DNA from: Sulfitobacter sp. EhC04
GTDB taxonomy: Bacteria > Pseudomonadota > Alphaproteobacteria > Rhodobacterales > Rhodobacteraceae
Length of the DNA: 64,000 nucleotides
Assembly (NCBI RefSeq): GCF_001650875.1
Contig: NZ_LXYI01000045.1
Location: 184,412-248,411, forward strand
Direction: 5' to 3'
Part shown: positions 11,708-19,067 of the stretch, one piece after another
Layout of the letters: the number at the start of each line of letters is the position of its first letter
Position numbering within the stretch: position 1 is the stretch's first letter
Made by a program: the position numbers and the translations under genes
Notes under the pieces: generated by a model
What the model was told of the DNA's origin: nothing
Databases searched by the model: none
Seen by the model: the letters and a program-made list of their open reading frames with translations, nothing else

Positions 11708-12829
11708 TCAGTAGGTGCCGTCCTCCAGCACGCCATCCGCGCTCATCTGGGCATAGAGCAGCCCTTCGCGCAGGCCCCTGTCCGCGACCGACATCCGGTC
11801 GGTGGGCCAGCAGCGCATCAATGCCTGCAAGATCGCGGCACCCGACATGATCAGGGCAGAACGGTCCTGCCCGATGCGCGGATCGGCGCGCCGTCCGCCC
11901 GGCCCCATGGCAAGGTAGGAGTGGATCACCCGGTCGATCTGATCGGAGGTCATGCGCAGCCCGTCCACCTTGGTCCGGTCATAGCGTTTCAATCCCAGAT
12001 GGCTGGCCGCGACAGTGGTGACCGTGCCCGATGTGCCGACGATCTGGAAATTCTCCTGCGGCTGGGCGGATTGATAGGGGGTGAAATCGGTCAGGTTTTC
12101 CTCGAAGAACCAGCTCATCAGGGCGAAACGCGCCGCATCGTCCTCCACGTCGGAGAACTGGTCGCGCAGGGTGGCCACGCCCAGCGGCACGCTGATCCAG
12201 TCCACCACCCGCGCGGCGGGGATGTCGGATGCGGCCTGCTGGAACCCGGTGTGCAGGCGCATGATGGATTGCGCGCGGTCCCTGCGCGGCACCTTGGAAA
12301 TGTCGATCCAGACCAGTTCGGTCGATCCGCCGCCGATGTCGACCACAAGCAGGTTCTCCGTCTTGCGGTTGACAAGCGGGGCGCAGGAAATCACGGCCAG
12401 CCGCGCCTCTTCCTCGGGCTTGATGATGTCCAGCCGCAACCCGGTCTCACGCTGGATACGCTTCATGAAATCGGCACCGTTCAGCGCCCGGCGGCAGGCC
12501 TCTGTCGCGACCAGACGCATGTGCCTGACCTTGTTGCGGCGCAGTTTTTGCTGACAGATACGCAGGGCCTGAATGGTGCGCGACATCGACCCGCGCGACA
12601 AACGCCCGGTTTTCTCCAGACCCGCGCCCAGTTGGACGGATTTGGAAAAGCTGTCGACCACATGAAAACCACTGCCCTTGGGCTGGGCGATCAACATGCG
12701 GCAGCTATTTGTACCCAGATCGAGCGCGGCATAAAGCTCGGTCGAACCGGGCGTAACTGGCGCGGGGCTCAGAGCCGGTCGTGTTCCTTTGTCGAGCGCG
12801 CCCGCACCTTTGGGACGCTGTGGCGCCAT
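11708..12829 (-). CDS. Ppx/GppA phosphatase family protein (exopolyphosphatase)
   Basis: 373 residues of the actin-like ASKHA fold. The phosphate-binding loops ALDLGTNSCRMLIAQ and VDIGGGSTELVWID are intact, and GTSGTVTTVAASHLGL is the third family motif. Members hydrolyse polyphosphate or pppGpp. At 373 residues it lacks the C-terminal HD-like extension of E. coli Ppx/GppA (about 500 residues), so it is the short form common in alphaproteobacteria. Which substrate it uses cannot be decided. It has a short N-terminal Lys/Pro-rich lead (MAPQRPKGAGALDKGTRP). Confidence 0.88.
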   Translation of the reverse strand: MAPQRPKGAGALDKGTRPALSPAPVTPGSTELYAALDLGTNSCRMLIAQPKGSGFHVVDSFSKSVQLGAGLEKTGRLSRGSMSRTIQALRICQQKLRRNKVRHMRLVATEACRRALNGADFMKRIQRETGLRLDIIKPEEEARLAVISCAPLVNRKTENLLVVDIGGGSTELVWIDISKVPRRDRAQSIMRLHTGFQQAASDIPAARVVDWISVPLGVATLRDQFSDVEDDAARFALMSWFFEENLTDFTPYQSAQPQENFQIVGTSGTVTTVAASHLGLKRYDRTKVDGLRMTSDQIDRVIHSYLAMGPGGRRADPRIGQDRSALIMSGAAILQALMRCWPTDRMSVADRGLREGLLYAQMSADGVLEDGTY

Positions 12830-12922
12830 GGTGTTCGCGCCTTGTATAACGAGTTGATGACAGGCTAGTCCCTGCGCCGTCCCTACGCAAGGGCTTGCAG
12901 GGGTCCGGACGCTGCGACGCAG

Positions 12923-13687
12923 TCACGCGTGGCCAGTTTCGGCCTTGTATCGAGCCATCCATGCGGCGCTGGTGGCATCTGCAAGTTTGCGCGTGCCGGG
13001 GGCCACGTTGGCGGCAACACCGGGGTCAAGACCGATAAACTCCAGCACCTGTGCCAGCGTCTTTTGCGGGTCATCCGACAGGCTTTCATAACGTAACCGC
13101 AGCGGCTGAATGTCATTGGCCTCGAACCAGACATGCCATGCCGCGTCCAGCGCGCGCAACTCGGTGATGCGCCGCGTCAAGGCTGCGGCATCATAGCCCG
13201 ATGGCCCGGCGGGCGGCAGTTCTTCCAGCGCGCTCCCGTCCGGCCGGCCATGCCAGAGCCCGCTCTGTTCGGCCCTGAGATAGGACACCGCCTCTGCCAG
13301 CTTGTCCGCGCGGCTGAGATGGATGAAACGGGCCGGACCGAATGCGGCGGCAAAGCGGGCCGCATCATCGGGCAGGCCGGGGTGCCTGCGGCCCAGCCAG
13401 GCGCAGGCCGCCCCCAGATCAACCCCCATCAGCCGCAGGCCAAAGAGGGGCGTGCCGCCCTGCCCTTCACGGCGCATGGCGGCGAAATATTTTTCTGTAA
13501 AATGCGGATCATCCGGGTCTGCCGCCTCGGCAATGCCCCAGTCGGTGCTCCAGTCAGACAGGTGTTGCGCGCCAAAGAACGAATCCGGCCGCCCCGCGAC
13601 ACCGGTTTGCGCCAGCATGTCGCAGAGCAGCGTTGTGCCGCTGCGTGGGTTGCTGCACAGGACATAGGCATGGGGTTTATCCTTCAT
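12923..13687 (-). CDS. Stf0-type sulfotransferase
   Basis: 254 residues. The N-terminal VLCSNPRSGTTLLCDML is the 5'-phosphosulfate-binding loop for PAPS, as in Stf0 of mycobacteria (trehalose 2-sulfotransferase). RFIHLSRADKLAEAVSYLRAE matches the 3'-phosphate-binding region, and RLRYESLSDDPQKTLAQVLEFIGL is the usual C-terminal segment. It probably sulfates a sugar or other small acceptor in the cytoplasm, but the acceptor cannot be inferred. The gene stands alone and borders the AT-richer patch at 13.7-15.5 kb. Confidence 0.85.
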   Translation of the reverse strand: MKDKPHAYVLCSNPRSGTTLLCDMLAQTGVAGRPDSFFGAQHLSDWSTDWGIAEAADPDDPHFTEKYFAAMRREGQGGTPLFGLRLMGVDLGAACAWLGRRHPGLPDDAARFAAAFGPARFIHLSRADKLAEAVSYLRAEQSGLWHGRPDGSALEELPPAGPSGYDAAALTRRITELRALDAAWHVWFEANDIQPLRLRYESLSDDPQKTLAQVLEFIGLDPGVAANVAPGTRKLADATSAAWMARYKAETGHA

Positions 13688-14316
13688 CCCGGTATCTTAG
13701 GACGGCGGGATCGTGGTGACCATCCATGGCTTCGCCCCGCAGACGGGGCCAGCGGGGTCCGCGTCCGGACGCGTTCCAGCAAAGGGGCTAAAGCCTCAAT
13801 GCGTCTGGTCCGCAGTGAAGGTGCAACGAGAGCCCACTTTACAGTATTTCGGCAAGGCAGCTAGGGCTTGTGGACGAGGCTAAAACGTTCAGAAGCTACT
13901 TTGGTTTTGAACGGGGTTTGTGGCAACGTCATACGAAGACGATTGCAAGTCTTCCAAATACCAGGGTTTTAGGAACGTCTCTAAGGTTCGGTGAGCGGGA
14001 CTTAGCGGCCTTTCAAACCTCAGAACCGAATGAAGGCTCTCAGTTCGAGGTAGCGTTAGCATCTTCCACAGGAATTGTCTGCCTACCATTTGCTAAATGG
14101 AATGAGCACTCATTTGCTGACCCTTGCCGGAAGGTCGCACGCGTCCAAAGTGCAGCCACACTTGGGGTATGAGTAGGTGCTTTTGGTCCGTAAGCCCTCA
14201 ATTAGCCAATTTTGAGCTTAGTTGCACCGCCACAAACTTACATACTTAAGCAAATACGTTTACACCAATAAGTATGTATGCTTCTTTTTGGTGATTGCCA
14301 CGGTTGAGGACCTCGA
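13688..14316. other. AT-richer intergenic stretch without a gene
   Basis: Around 630 bases, the latter half visibly lower in GC than the neighbours. An open frame of 100 codons from a GTG at 13870 has no recognisable domain and reads like random sequence. No transposase fragment or terminal inverted repeats were found. AT-rich runs just before 14317 could hold the promoter of the TPR/glycosyltransferase-like gene. Confidence 0.55.
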
Positions 14317-15486
14317 ATGCCTAAGCAGACCGTCACACCACATGCATTGAAGATGGCGAAAGGCCGTAAGCTCCGCCAAAAAAAGGCATTTGCGGACGCC
14401 GCAGCTGCCTACGGCGAAGCAGCGAGAATGTTACCCCGTTCACGCGCAGGACTTTTTGCTGCAATGAGTCTGCGGGATGCGGGATCCGTTGAACAGGCTG
14501 AAGCCGCCTACCAAGCCTACCTTGCGGTCAACGACACAGACGCTGAGGGTTGGACCAGCTTTGGCACATTCTTGAAAAACACCGGTCGGTTGGAAGACGC
14601 AATACAGCCGCTTAGAAAGGCGCTGAATTTCCGTGACGACACCGAAGTACGCAACACCTTGATCGGCGTTCTGTGGCGCGCAGGGCGGGTCCAAGAGGCA
14701 GAGCAAGAGGGCCATCACAATATCCGCCTCAAGGACACCAAGGCATTGGCCGATTTCAAGGCATCCGCACACCGCAATCATCGTCTGCACAGCGGTGGCG
14801 CGACGTTTGATCCGTCGCAACGCACGCGCAATATCATTGCCTTTTCGCTTTGGGGGGATCGGCCAGAATATATTACGGGTGCCATTGTGAACGCACAGAT
14901 TGCACAGCACATCTATGTTTGCTGGACGCCGCGCTTTTATTGCGATGCCACTGTGCCCAAAGATGCAATCCATGCATTGCGGGCCTATGGCGCGCAGGTC
15001 GTGATGATGGACAAGGCCGAGCATCAGAAATTTCGGCCGATGTGGCGTTTCCTCGTATCTGATGATCCGAACGTAAACATCTTCATCTGCCGAGATGCAG
15101 ACTCCCGTCTGAACGCCAAAGAACTGCTGGCCGTCAATGCGTGGATTGAATCGGGAAAACGGTTCCACGTCATGCGCGATCACATCTACCACCACGAACT
15201 TATTCTGGCTGGCATGTGGGGCGGAACTGCCGGTGTGCTTCCAAACATTTCTGCGCTGTTGGGCGGAGGGACGAAGTACTTTGACAACAAGTTTGGGGAT
15301 CAGGCGTTTTTGGCAGACTTTGTATGGCCCTTGATCCGAAGTGATGCGTTGATCCATGATACATATTTTAGATACCCCAATGCAGAAAAATTCCCGCCAG
15401 GCTATGACCTTCCCGGCGCTATCCACGTGGGCGGCGGCGTCAAAAGTATGCCGCATTGGTCCCAGTATGTTCATCTGCCAATTTAA
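14317..15486 (+). CDS. TPR-repeat protein with glycosyltransferase-like domain
   Basis: 389 residues. The N-terminal 150 or so residues are TPR-like helix pairs (AFADAAAAYGEAARMLPRS, QAEAAYQAYLAVND, RLEDAIQPLRKALNF). The C-terminal part (about 165-389) resembles a nucleotide-sugar transferase fold: IAFSLWGDRPEYITGAIVN, then FICRDADSRLNAKE, a likely DXD metal/sugar-binding motif, and RFHVMRDHIYHHELILAGMW. TPR plus transferase proteins of this kind modify surface polymers or glycans; substrate unknown. Base composition is lower in GC than neighbouring genes and no partner genes are adjacent, suggesting acquisition. Confidence 0.7.
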   Translation: MPKQTVTPHALKMAKGRKLRQKKAFADAAAAYGEAARMLPRSRAGLFAAMSLRDAGSVEQAEAAYQAYLAVNDTDAEGWTSFGTFLKNTGRLEDAIQPLRKALNFRDDTEVRNTLIGVLWRAGRVQEAEQEGHHNIRLKDTKALADFKASAHRNHRLHSGGATFDPSQRTRNIIAFSLWGDRPEYITGAIVNAQIAQHIYVCWTPRFYCDATVPKDAIHALRAYGAQVVMMDKAEHQKFRPMWRFLVSDDPNVNIFICRDADSRLNAKELLAVNAWIESGKRFHVMRDHIYHHELILAGMWGGTAGVLPNISALLGGGTKYFDNKFGDQAFLADFVWPLIRSDALIHDTYFRYPNAEKFPPGYDLPGAIHVGGGVKSMPHWSQYVHLPI

Positions 15487-15874
15487 CTGGCTAACCGATG
15501 TCTCGCATCTGGAACCTGAATGAAAACTGCTCGCTTAGTGGAGATTCATTCGGAAAAGTCGCCACACTTGGACGAAGCCGCGCTCAGGGTCCGGTCTCGC
15601 GATCAACGCCGGACCTCTGGCTCACACCGATCTGATCGGCTGAGACGCCCTGACCTGCCCAATTCACGGCGCGAACTCCACCTGCCCGCTGTCCTGCGCC
15701 ATGCGGCAGACCTCACAACCTTGTTGAAAATTATGAGGCCCCGCCCCCTCGCCCTGCGCGGACCGGCAGGCTACAAGGTGCAAGTCGCGGATGGGGTCCC
15801 GATTGTCGAAAAACGGCGACGGGAAAGACGCGACTGCCGATAGAAGGCCTCAAAGCGCAACGGAGGAATCAACC
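15487..15874. other. Intergenic stretch before the one-carbon module
   Basis: About 390 bases with no supportable gene. It presumably carries the promoter of the three-gene module starting at 15875, where CGGAGGAATCAACC gives a good ribosome-binding site. I looked for cobalamin and SAM riboswitch hallmarks and saw none that I could defend. Confidence 0.5.
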
Positions 15875-16171
15875 ATGCCGGACGTCACGATCGTATATTG
15901 GCGCGACATTCCCGCACAGGTGATCGTCGGCAAGGGCCGTCGTGGTTCCAAACGCCAGTTGCCGGAGCGCTTTGAGCAGGCCATCGACCGCGCCGCCATG
16001 AAAGTGGGGGCCGAAGACACCGATGCCTATCTCGCTGAGTGGCGCAAAGCCGTTCCTTACGAGGTTGAAGGAGACCCCGACGCCGTGGCCGATGCAGAGG
16101 CCGCCCGCCTGGACACCGAATACGACAAGGACCGGATCAAAGCGCTGATCGCCAACGACGGCTGGGCCTGA
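15875..16171 (+). CDS. Virulence-factor family small protein (one-carbon associated)
   Basis: 98 residues beginning MPDVTIVYWRDIPAQVIVGKGRR, matching the small family labelled 'virulence factor' (PF13769). The frame is open 28 codons upstream, but the ATG at 15875 has GGAGGAATCAACC directly before it. The name is historical: in Rhodobacteraceae it occurs at the head of clusters for tetrahydrofolate-dependent demethylation, as here. No catalytic motif is visible. The MetF-like gene follows after 28 bases, so they are likely cotranscribed. The molecular role is unknown. Confidence 0.75.
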   Translation: MPDVTIVYWRDIPAQVIVGKGRRGSKRQLPERFEQAIDRAAMKVGAEDTDAYLAEWRKAVPYEVEGDPDAVADAEAARLDTEYDKDRIKALIANDGWA

Positions 16172-16199
16172 GGGCCGCCCCATGTTCAAGGATAACATC

Positions 16200-17129
16200 A
16201 TGTCTTTGCTGAACTTCCGCCGCAAGGAAACACCCCAGGCACCCGCCAGCACCCCCGAAGTGGAGGCCTTCCTGGAGGATTATTCCATCGAGGTGATGCC
16301 GCGCACCGCCGAGAAGGTCGAGGATTTCCGCGATCTGCTGCCCGCGGGCACCCGCGTCTACATCGCCCATATCGAGGGCACGACGATCGAGGACATGGTG
16401 GCGACCGCCGCGCGCCTGAACGCCGATGGCTACAAGGTGATGCCGCATTTCCCTGCGCGCATCATCAAGGACCGCGCGACTCTGGCCAACTGGATCGCGA
16501 TGTACCAGGGCGAAGCGGATGTGAAACAGGCGCTGCTGCTGGCCGGTGGTGTAACAACGCCGCACGGCGATTTCAGCGATTCCATGCAGTTGATGGAAAC
16601 CGGTCTGTTCGACGCGGCGGGCTTTGAGCGGCTGCATGTCGCGGGCCACCCCGAGGGCAACCGCGACATCGACACCGACGGCACCCGCCTGCGCGTGGAC
16701 GAGGCGCTGCGCTGGAAAAACGACTTCCAGACCCGCACGGATGCGAAAATGGCCATCGCCACGCAGTTTGCCTTTGAGGCGCAGCCGATCATCGAATGGG
16801 CCGACAGCCTGAGCCAGGCGGGCATCACCCTGCCGATCCACATCGGCATCGCGGGCCCGGCCAAGCTTCAGACGCTGATCAAGTTCGCCATCGCCTGCGG
16901 CGTCGGCCCATCGCTGAAAGTGCTGCAAAAGCGCGCGATGGACGTGACCAAGCTGCTGCTGCCCTATGAGCCGACCGATGTTGTAACCGAACTGGCCCGC
17001 CACAAGGCACAGAACCCCGATTTCAACATCAGCCACGTGCATTTCTTCCCGCTGGGTGGCATCAAGACCAACGCCAACTGGGCGATCCAGAACGGGGGCG
17101 CTGCCGCCGTTCCCGCAAACGCCGAATAA
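16200..17129 (+). CDS. Methylenetetrahydrofolate reductase family protein
   Basis: 309 residues, TIM-barrel MTHFR family. Visible segments include VEAFLEDYSIEVMPRTAEK near the start, the barrel strand TRVYIAHIEGTTIEDM, and KQALLLAGGVTTPHGDFSDS. The start at 16200 has AAGGA 7 bases upstream; an ATG 18 bases earlier lacks a site. It would interconvert methyl-THF and methylene-THF. With the methyltransferase downstream it fits oxidation of methyl groups taken from a methylated compound through THF, rather than methionine supply, but direction is inferred from context. Confidence 0.85.
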   Translation: MSLLNFRRKETPQAPASTPEVEAFLEDYSIEVMPRTAEKVEDFRDLLPAGTRVYIAHIEGTTIEDMVATAARLNADGYKVMPHFPARIIKDRATLANWIAMYQGEADVKQALLLAGGVTTPHGDFSDSMQLMETGLFDAAGFERLHVAGHPEGNRDIDTDGTRLRVDEALRWKNDFQTRTDAKMAIATQFAFEAQPIIEWADSLSQAGITLPIHIGIAGPAKLQTLIKFAIACGVGPSLKVLQKRAMDVTKLLLPYEPTDVVTELARHKAQNPDFNISHVHFFPLGGIKTNANWAIQNGGAAAVPANAE

Positions 17130-17140
17130 AGGACCATTTC

Positions 17141-18220
17141 ATGACCCGTACAGTTGTCGAATCCAAGACCAAGACCGCCATCATCGGCTTTGAAGAGCCG
17201 TTTTGCGTCATTGGCGAACGGATCAACCCCACGGGCCGCAAGATCCTGTCCGAAGAACTGGAGCGCGGCGATTTCTCTCGCGTCGAAGCGGATGCCGTGG
17301 CCCAGACCAACGCAGGCGCCAACATCCTCGATGTGAACTCGGGCGCTGTCTTTTCCAACAAGATGGCCGAAGATCCGCGCTATGCCGACAACAACTTTGT
17401 CGAACCGACACTGATGCCGGAACTGATCGCGCGGGTGCAGGCGGTGTCCGATCTGCCGATCTGCATCGACAGCTCTGTGCCCGGCGCGCTGGAGAACGGG
17501 TTGAAAGCCGCCGAAGGTCGCCCGCTGCTCAACTCCGTCACCGGCGAGGAAGAGCGGCTTGAATTGGTGCTGCCATTGGTCAAGAAATACAATGTACCCG
17601 TGGTGGCGATTTCCAACGACGATACCGGCATTTCCGAAGACCCCGAAGTCCGCTTTGCCGTGGCCAAGAAGATCGTGGAACGCGCCGCCGATTTCGGCAT
17701 CCCGGCCCATGACATCGTGGTTGACCCGCTGGTCATGCCGATCGGTGCGATGGCAACCGCCGGTCATCAGGTTTTCACCCTGGTGCGCCGCCTGCGCGAA
17801 GAGCTGGGCGTGAACACCACCTGCGGTGCCTCCAACATCTCTTTCGGGCTGCCGAACCGGCACGGCATCAACAATGCTTTCCTGCCGATGGCGATGGGTG
17901 CGGGCATGACCTCGGCCATCATGAACCCGGTCGCGCTGCCCGTGAACCAGACCAAGATCGCCGAGAAAAAGGCGGAACTTGAGGCTCTCGGTGTGGTCCT
18001 GCCGGAGGGCATGGATGACGAAGTCTTTGTTCAGCTTTTCGGCCTGGGCTCCACGCTGCCACGTCCGGGCAAGGAAATGGAAGCGATCCGGGCTGCGAAT
18101 TTCCTGTTCAACCGCGACCCGCATGGCGGCGCATGGATCGAATTCAACAAACAGGCGCCGAAAGCGGGCCATGAAGGGCGCGGTCGCGCCGGGCGCGTCG
18201 GTGGACGCCGCCGCCGCTGA
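17141..18220 (+). CDS. Methyltetrahydrofolate:corrinoid methyltransferase
   Basis: 359 residues with the pterin-binding TIM barrel of the dihydropteroate-synthase/AcsE/MtgA group: FCVIGERINPTGRKI at the start, GANILDVNSGAVFSN, ICIDSSVPGALENGL, NDDTGISEDPEVR and TTCGASNISFGLPNR. These proteins move a methyl group between a corrinoid protein and tetrahydrofolate. The C-terminal tail is unusually Arg/Gly-rich (GRGRAGRVGGRRRR). The corrinoid protein, its activase and an MttB-type methyltransferase that usually accompany it are absent from this window, so the partner must be elsewhere. It lies 11 bases after the MetF-like gene. Confidence 0.88.
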   Translation: MTRTVVESKTKTAIIGFEEPFCVIGERINPTGRKILSEELERGDFSRVEADAVAQTNAGANILDVNSGAVFSNKMAEDPRYADNNFVEPTLMPELIARVQAVSDLPICIDSSVPGALENGLKAAEGRPLLNSVTGEEERLELVLPLVKKYNVPVVAISNDDTGISEDPEVRFAVAKKIVERAADFGIPAHDIVVDPLVMPIGAMATAGHQVFTLVRRLREELGVNTTCGASNISFGLPNRHGINNAFLPMAMGAGMTSAIMNPVALPVNQTKIAEKKAELEALGVVLPEGMDDEVFVQLFGLGSTLPRPGKEMEAIRAANFLFNRDPHGGAWIEFNKQAPKAGHEGRGRAGRVGGRRRR

Positions 18221-18249
18221 CAGACCATCGAAAAACCAGGAAATCCATG

Positions 18250-18278
18250 GCCCCGTGGCATCGTCCACGGGGCTTTTT
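18250..18278 (+). terminator. Rho-independent terminator after the methyl-THF module
   Basis: GCCCCGTGG (18250-18258) pairs perfectly with CCACGGGGC (18265-18273) around a 6-base loop, followed by TTTTT (18274-18278). It closes the three-gene operon before the chemotaxis cluster. Confidence 0.9.
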
Positions 18279-18380
18279 CATGCGCGTCTGCGGGAAATCC
18301 TGCGCCGGGCGATCAAGGTAACGCAGAATTAACGCGCCGCACGCTACACCGGGCTGACAAAGCTGAACTGGAGTCGCGTG

Positions 18381-18425
18381 ATGAAGTCTGCTCACCCCTT
18401 GCAGGGCCGGTCCCCCGATGGCTGA
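18381..18425 (+). promoter_or_regulatory. Possible 14-codon leader peptide before the che operon
   Basis: An ATG at 18381 with GGAG 7 bases upstream opens a frame of 14 codons (MKSAHPLQGRSPDG) whose stop lies at 18423-18425, overlapping the STAS start at 18418. The STAS ATG itself has no clear ribosome-binding site, so translation may be coupled through this leader. Alternatively it is chance. Confidence 0.28.
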
Positions 18426-18693
18426 GCCGTTGATCCCGGAAAGCCGGTTGACCGTGACGCAGGCCGCCGGGCTGCACAGCGCCCTGATGGCCCGCGCCGG
18501 ACAGGACGTCACGGTCGATATGGCCGAGGTAACCCAATTGGGGGCGCTTTGCCTTCAGGTTCTGATCTCCGCTGCCAAATCCTTCCGCACGGCAGGTGCG
18601 GCCCTGCATCTAGCCAACGTGCCGGACAAGGTGCTGGCACAGATGACCGTCATGGGCATGTCCCCCGAAACCATCGCGGAGCCGCCAGAATGA
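18418..18693 (+). CDS. STAS-domain protein at head of chemotaxis operon
   Basis: 91 residues forming a minimal STAS (anti-anti-sigma-like) domain: DVTVDMAEVTQLGALCLQVL contains the strand-loop-helix where SpoIIAA-type proteins are phosphorylated, but the usual serine position reads LGAL, so phosphorylation is not obvious. GAALHLANVPDKVLAQM is the following strand-helix. It overlaps cheY by 4 bases (ATGA). In alphaproteobacterial che operons such a STAS protein, sometimes called CheX or CheS, occurs first; a partner role toward CheA or CheY is inferred. Confidence 0.75.
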   Translation: MAEPLIPESRLTVTQAAGLHSALMARAGQDVTVDMAEVTQLGALCLQVLISAAKSFRTAGAALHLANVPDKVLAQMTVMGMSPETIAEPPE

Positions 18694-19055
18694 GCCTGGA
18701 AATCCTTGCAGTCGACGACAGCCGCACAATGCGGGACATGATCCGCCTGGCCCTGCTGCCCGCCGGGTTCACCGTCCATACCGCCGATGACGGCATTCAT
18801 GGTGTCGAAGTGCTGGATGGCATCGAACCCGATGCAATCATCACCGACATCAACATGCCCCGCATGGATGGTTTCGGCTTCATCGACGCCGTGCGCGGGC
18901 AGGACAGGCACCGCGCGACCCCGATCCTGGTGCTGACGACCGAAGCCGCGCCAGAGCTGAAACAGCGTGCCCGCGCCGCCGGGGCCACCGGCTGGATCGT
19001 GAAACCCTTTGACCCGGAGAAACTGGTCAAGGCCCTGCACATGATCGCAAGCTGA
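18690..19055 (+). CDS. cheY: Chemotaxis response regulator CheY (first copy)
   Basis: 121 residues, a stand-alone receiver domain. The acidic pocket is in LAVDDSRTMRDM, the phosphoacceptor Asp in ITDINMPRMDG, the switch Thr in VLTTEA, and the conserved Lys in WIVKPFDPEKL. The frame continues 47 codons upstream, but the ATG at 18690 overlaps the STAS stop and gives the canonical N-terminus. Phospho-CheY binds the flagellar switch or acts as a phosphate sink. cheA begins 12 bases after the stop (GAAAGGGGC site). Confidence 0.93.
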   Translation: MSLEILAVDDSRTMRDMIRLALLPAGFTVHTADDGIHGVEVLDGIEPDAIITDINMPRMDGFGFIDAVRGQDRHRATPILVLTTEAAPELKQRARAAGATGWIVKPFDPEKLVKALHMIAS

Positions 19056-19067
19056 AAGGGGCATGAC

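Noticed and set aside
13870..14172. 100-codon frame from a GTG in the AT-richer gap
   Set aside because: No ribosome-binding site of note, no recognisable domain and random-looking composition.
15487..15874. Possible riboswitch before the methyl-THF module
   Set aside because: I looked for cobalamin-, SAM- and glycine-type conserved boxes and found none that align convincingly.
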